Origin: Cenococcum geophilum 1.58
Taxonomy: Eukaryota > Ascomycota > Dothideomycetes > Gloniales > Gloniaceae
Direction of reading: 5' to 3'
Assembly (NCBI GenBank): GCA_001692895.1
Contig: KV748200.1
Coordinates: 751,343-815,342 of the forward strand
Length of the DNA: 64,000 nucleotides
In this document: in pieces, positions 63,691 to 64,000 of the stretch
How the letters are laid out: each line of letters begins with the position of its first letter
Numbering within the stretch: the first letter of the stretch is position 1
Position numbers and translations under genes: made by a program
The notes under the pieces: generated by a model
Told to the model about the DNA's origin: nothing
What the model saw: only the letters and a program-made list of their open reading frames with translations
Database searches by the model: none

Positions 63691-64000
63691 CAGTCAGCCG
63701 GGACTGCGTCAACCATACAGAGGCGAAGGAAGTGCCTTATCTCTTTGAATCTCCATAGGACTAAGCCAAGCACTCGGTCATGCACACTACCAGTGCTCTT
63801 ATCAATATCGAATATTGATTACTGAATTTTCAATATTGAATATTGAATGTCAATGTCAATGTCAATACGATATGTTCAATACTGAAAGATATTGAATATT
63901 GAAGATTTTTAGAGTTGAGGTGGTAAAAATGAGGCAAGATGTATTAGTAAATAACTCTCGGGCCTCCTTACAATACGTGCGCATTTAAAATTCATTAGGT
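63691..64000. other. Right-edge noncoding region with AATATTGA/TCAATG repeats
   Basis: From 63800 to 63910 the sequence is built from AATATTGAAT and TCAATG units. The rest shows no gene. Confidence 0.6.

Overview
This window is nuclear DNA of a filamentous ascomycete (Pezizomycotina). Genes are closely spaced and split by short GT-AG introns, mostly 48-110 bp. Each recognised protein is closest in type to a Pezizomycotina family member, AT-rich islands that look like repeat-induced point mutation (RIP) interrupt normal sequence, and there is a fungal NACHT/ankyrin NLR. No order or genus is claimed. Ambiguous bases at 19669 and 34799 indicate a draft assembly. All exon structures below were inferred by hand from splice consensus and reading-frame continuity; every spliced model closes on a whole number of codons, but none has been tested against transcripts.

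Layout. 1-2.5 kb: a coiled-coil protein that runs off the left edge. 3.7-12.5 kb: a conserved block of RAD17 clamp loader, TFIIF beta, COP9 signalosome subunit 4, mitochondrial ribosomal protein bL21m and ribosome-biogenesis factor NSA2. 12.5-16 kb: an accessory insertion consisting of an AT-rich island around a 2.2 kb GCTCTAC-type satellite with a higher-order repeat. 16-17.7 kb: a membrane-anchored fungal protein of unknown function. 18.5-24.3 kb: the MPS1 spindle-checkpoint kinase, a PTC7/azr1-type PP2C phosphatase and the U4/U6 snRNP protein PRP4. 24.3-27.9 kb: a long gene-free stretch ahead of a bZIP factor (27.9-30.0 kb) that has a membrane-like segment. 31.4-36.0 kb: a Sel1-repeat protein and a five-finger CCCH protein. 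36.2-36.6 kb: a MITE with TA target duplication. 36.8-39.6 kb: NOC4 and ATP4, divergent. 39.9-52.1 kb: a membrane alpha/beta-hydrolase-like protein, an HxxxD acyltransferase, eIF3d, an uncharacterised protein, a type I phosphodiesterase and a wax-synthase-like membrane acyltransferase.

52.1-64 kb is an accessory island. It starts with AT-rich transposon debris, including a second inverted-repeat element. It then carries an intact eight-exon NLR (DUF7708-type N-terminus, NACHT, two C2H2 fingers, degenerate ankyrins and 15 very similar 33-residue ankyrin repeats). Divergent from the NLR, with 440 bp between start codons, is an intact twelve-exon SNF2 ATPase/helicase with a Cys-rich insert. The right end holds a frameshifted relic of a fungal PD-(D/E)XK nuclease-like gene.

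Most genes are housekeeping (replication checkpoint, transcription, translation, splicing, ribosome assembly, mitochondrial function) and several are divergent pairs with compact shared promoters (TFIIF beta/CSN4, bL21m/NSA2, PTC7/PRP4, NOC4/ATP4). The most interesting parts are the NLR/SNF2 pair with its repeat-built recognition domain, the higher-order satellite, and a Sel1-protein gene whose last splice donor also encodes a stop codon.
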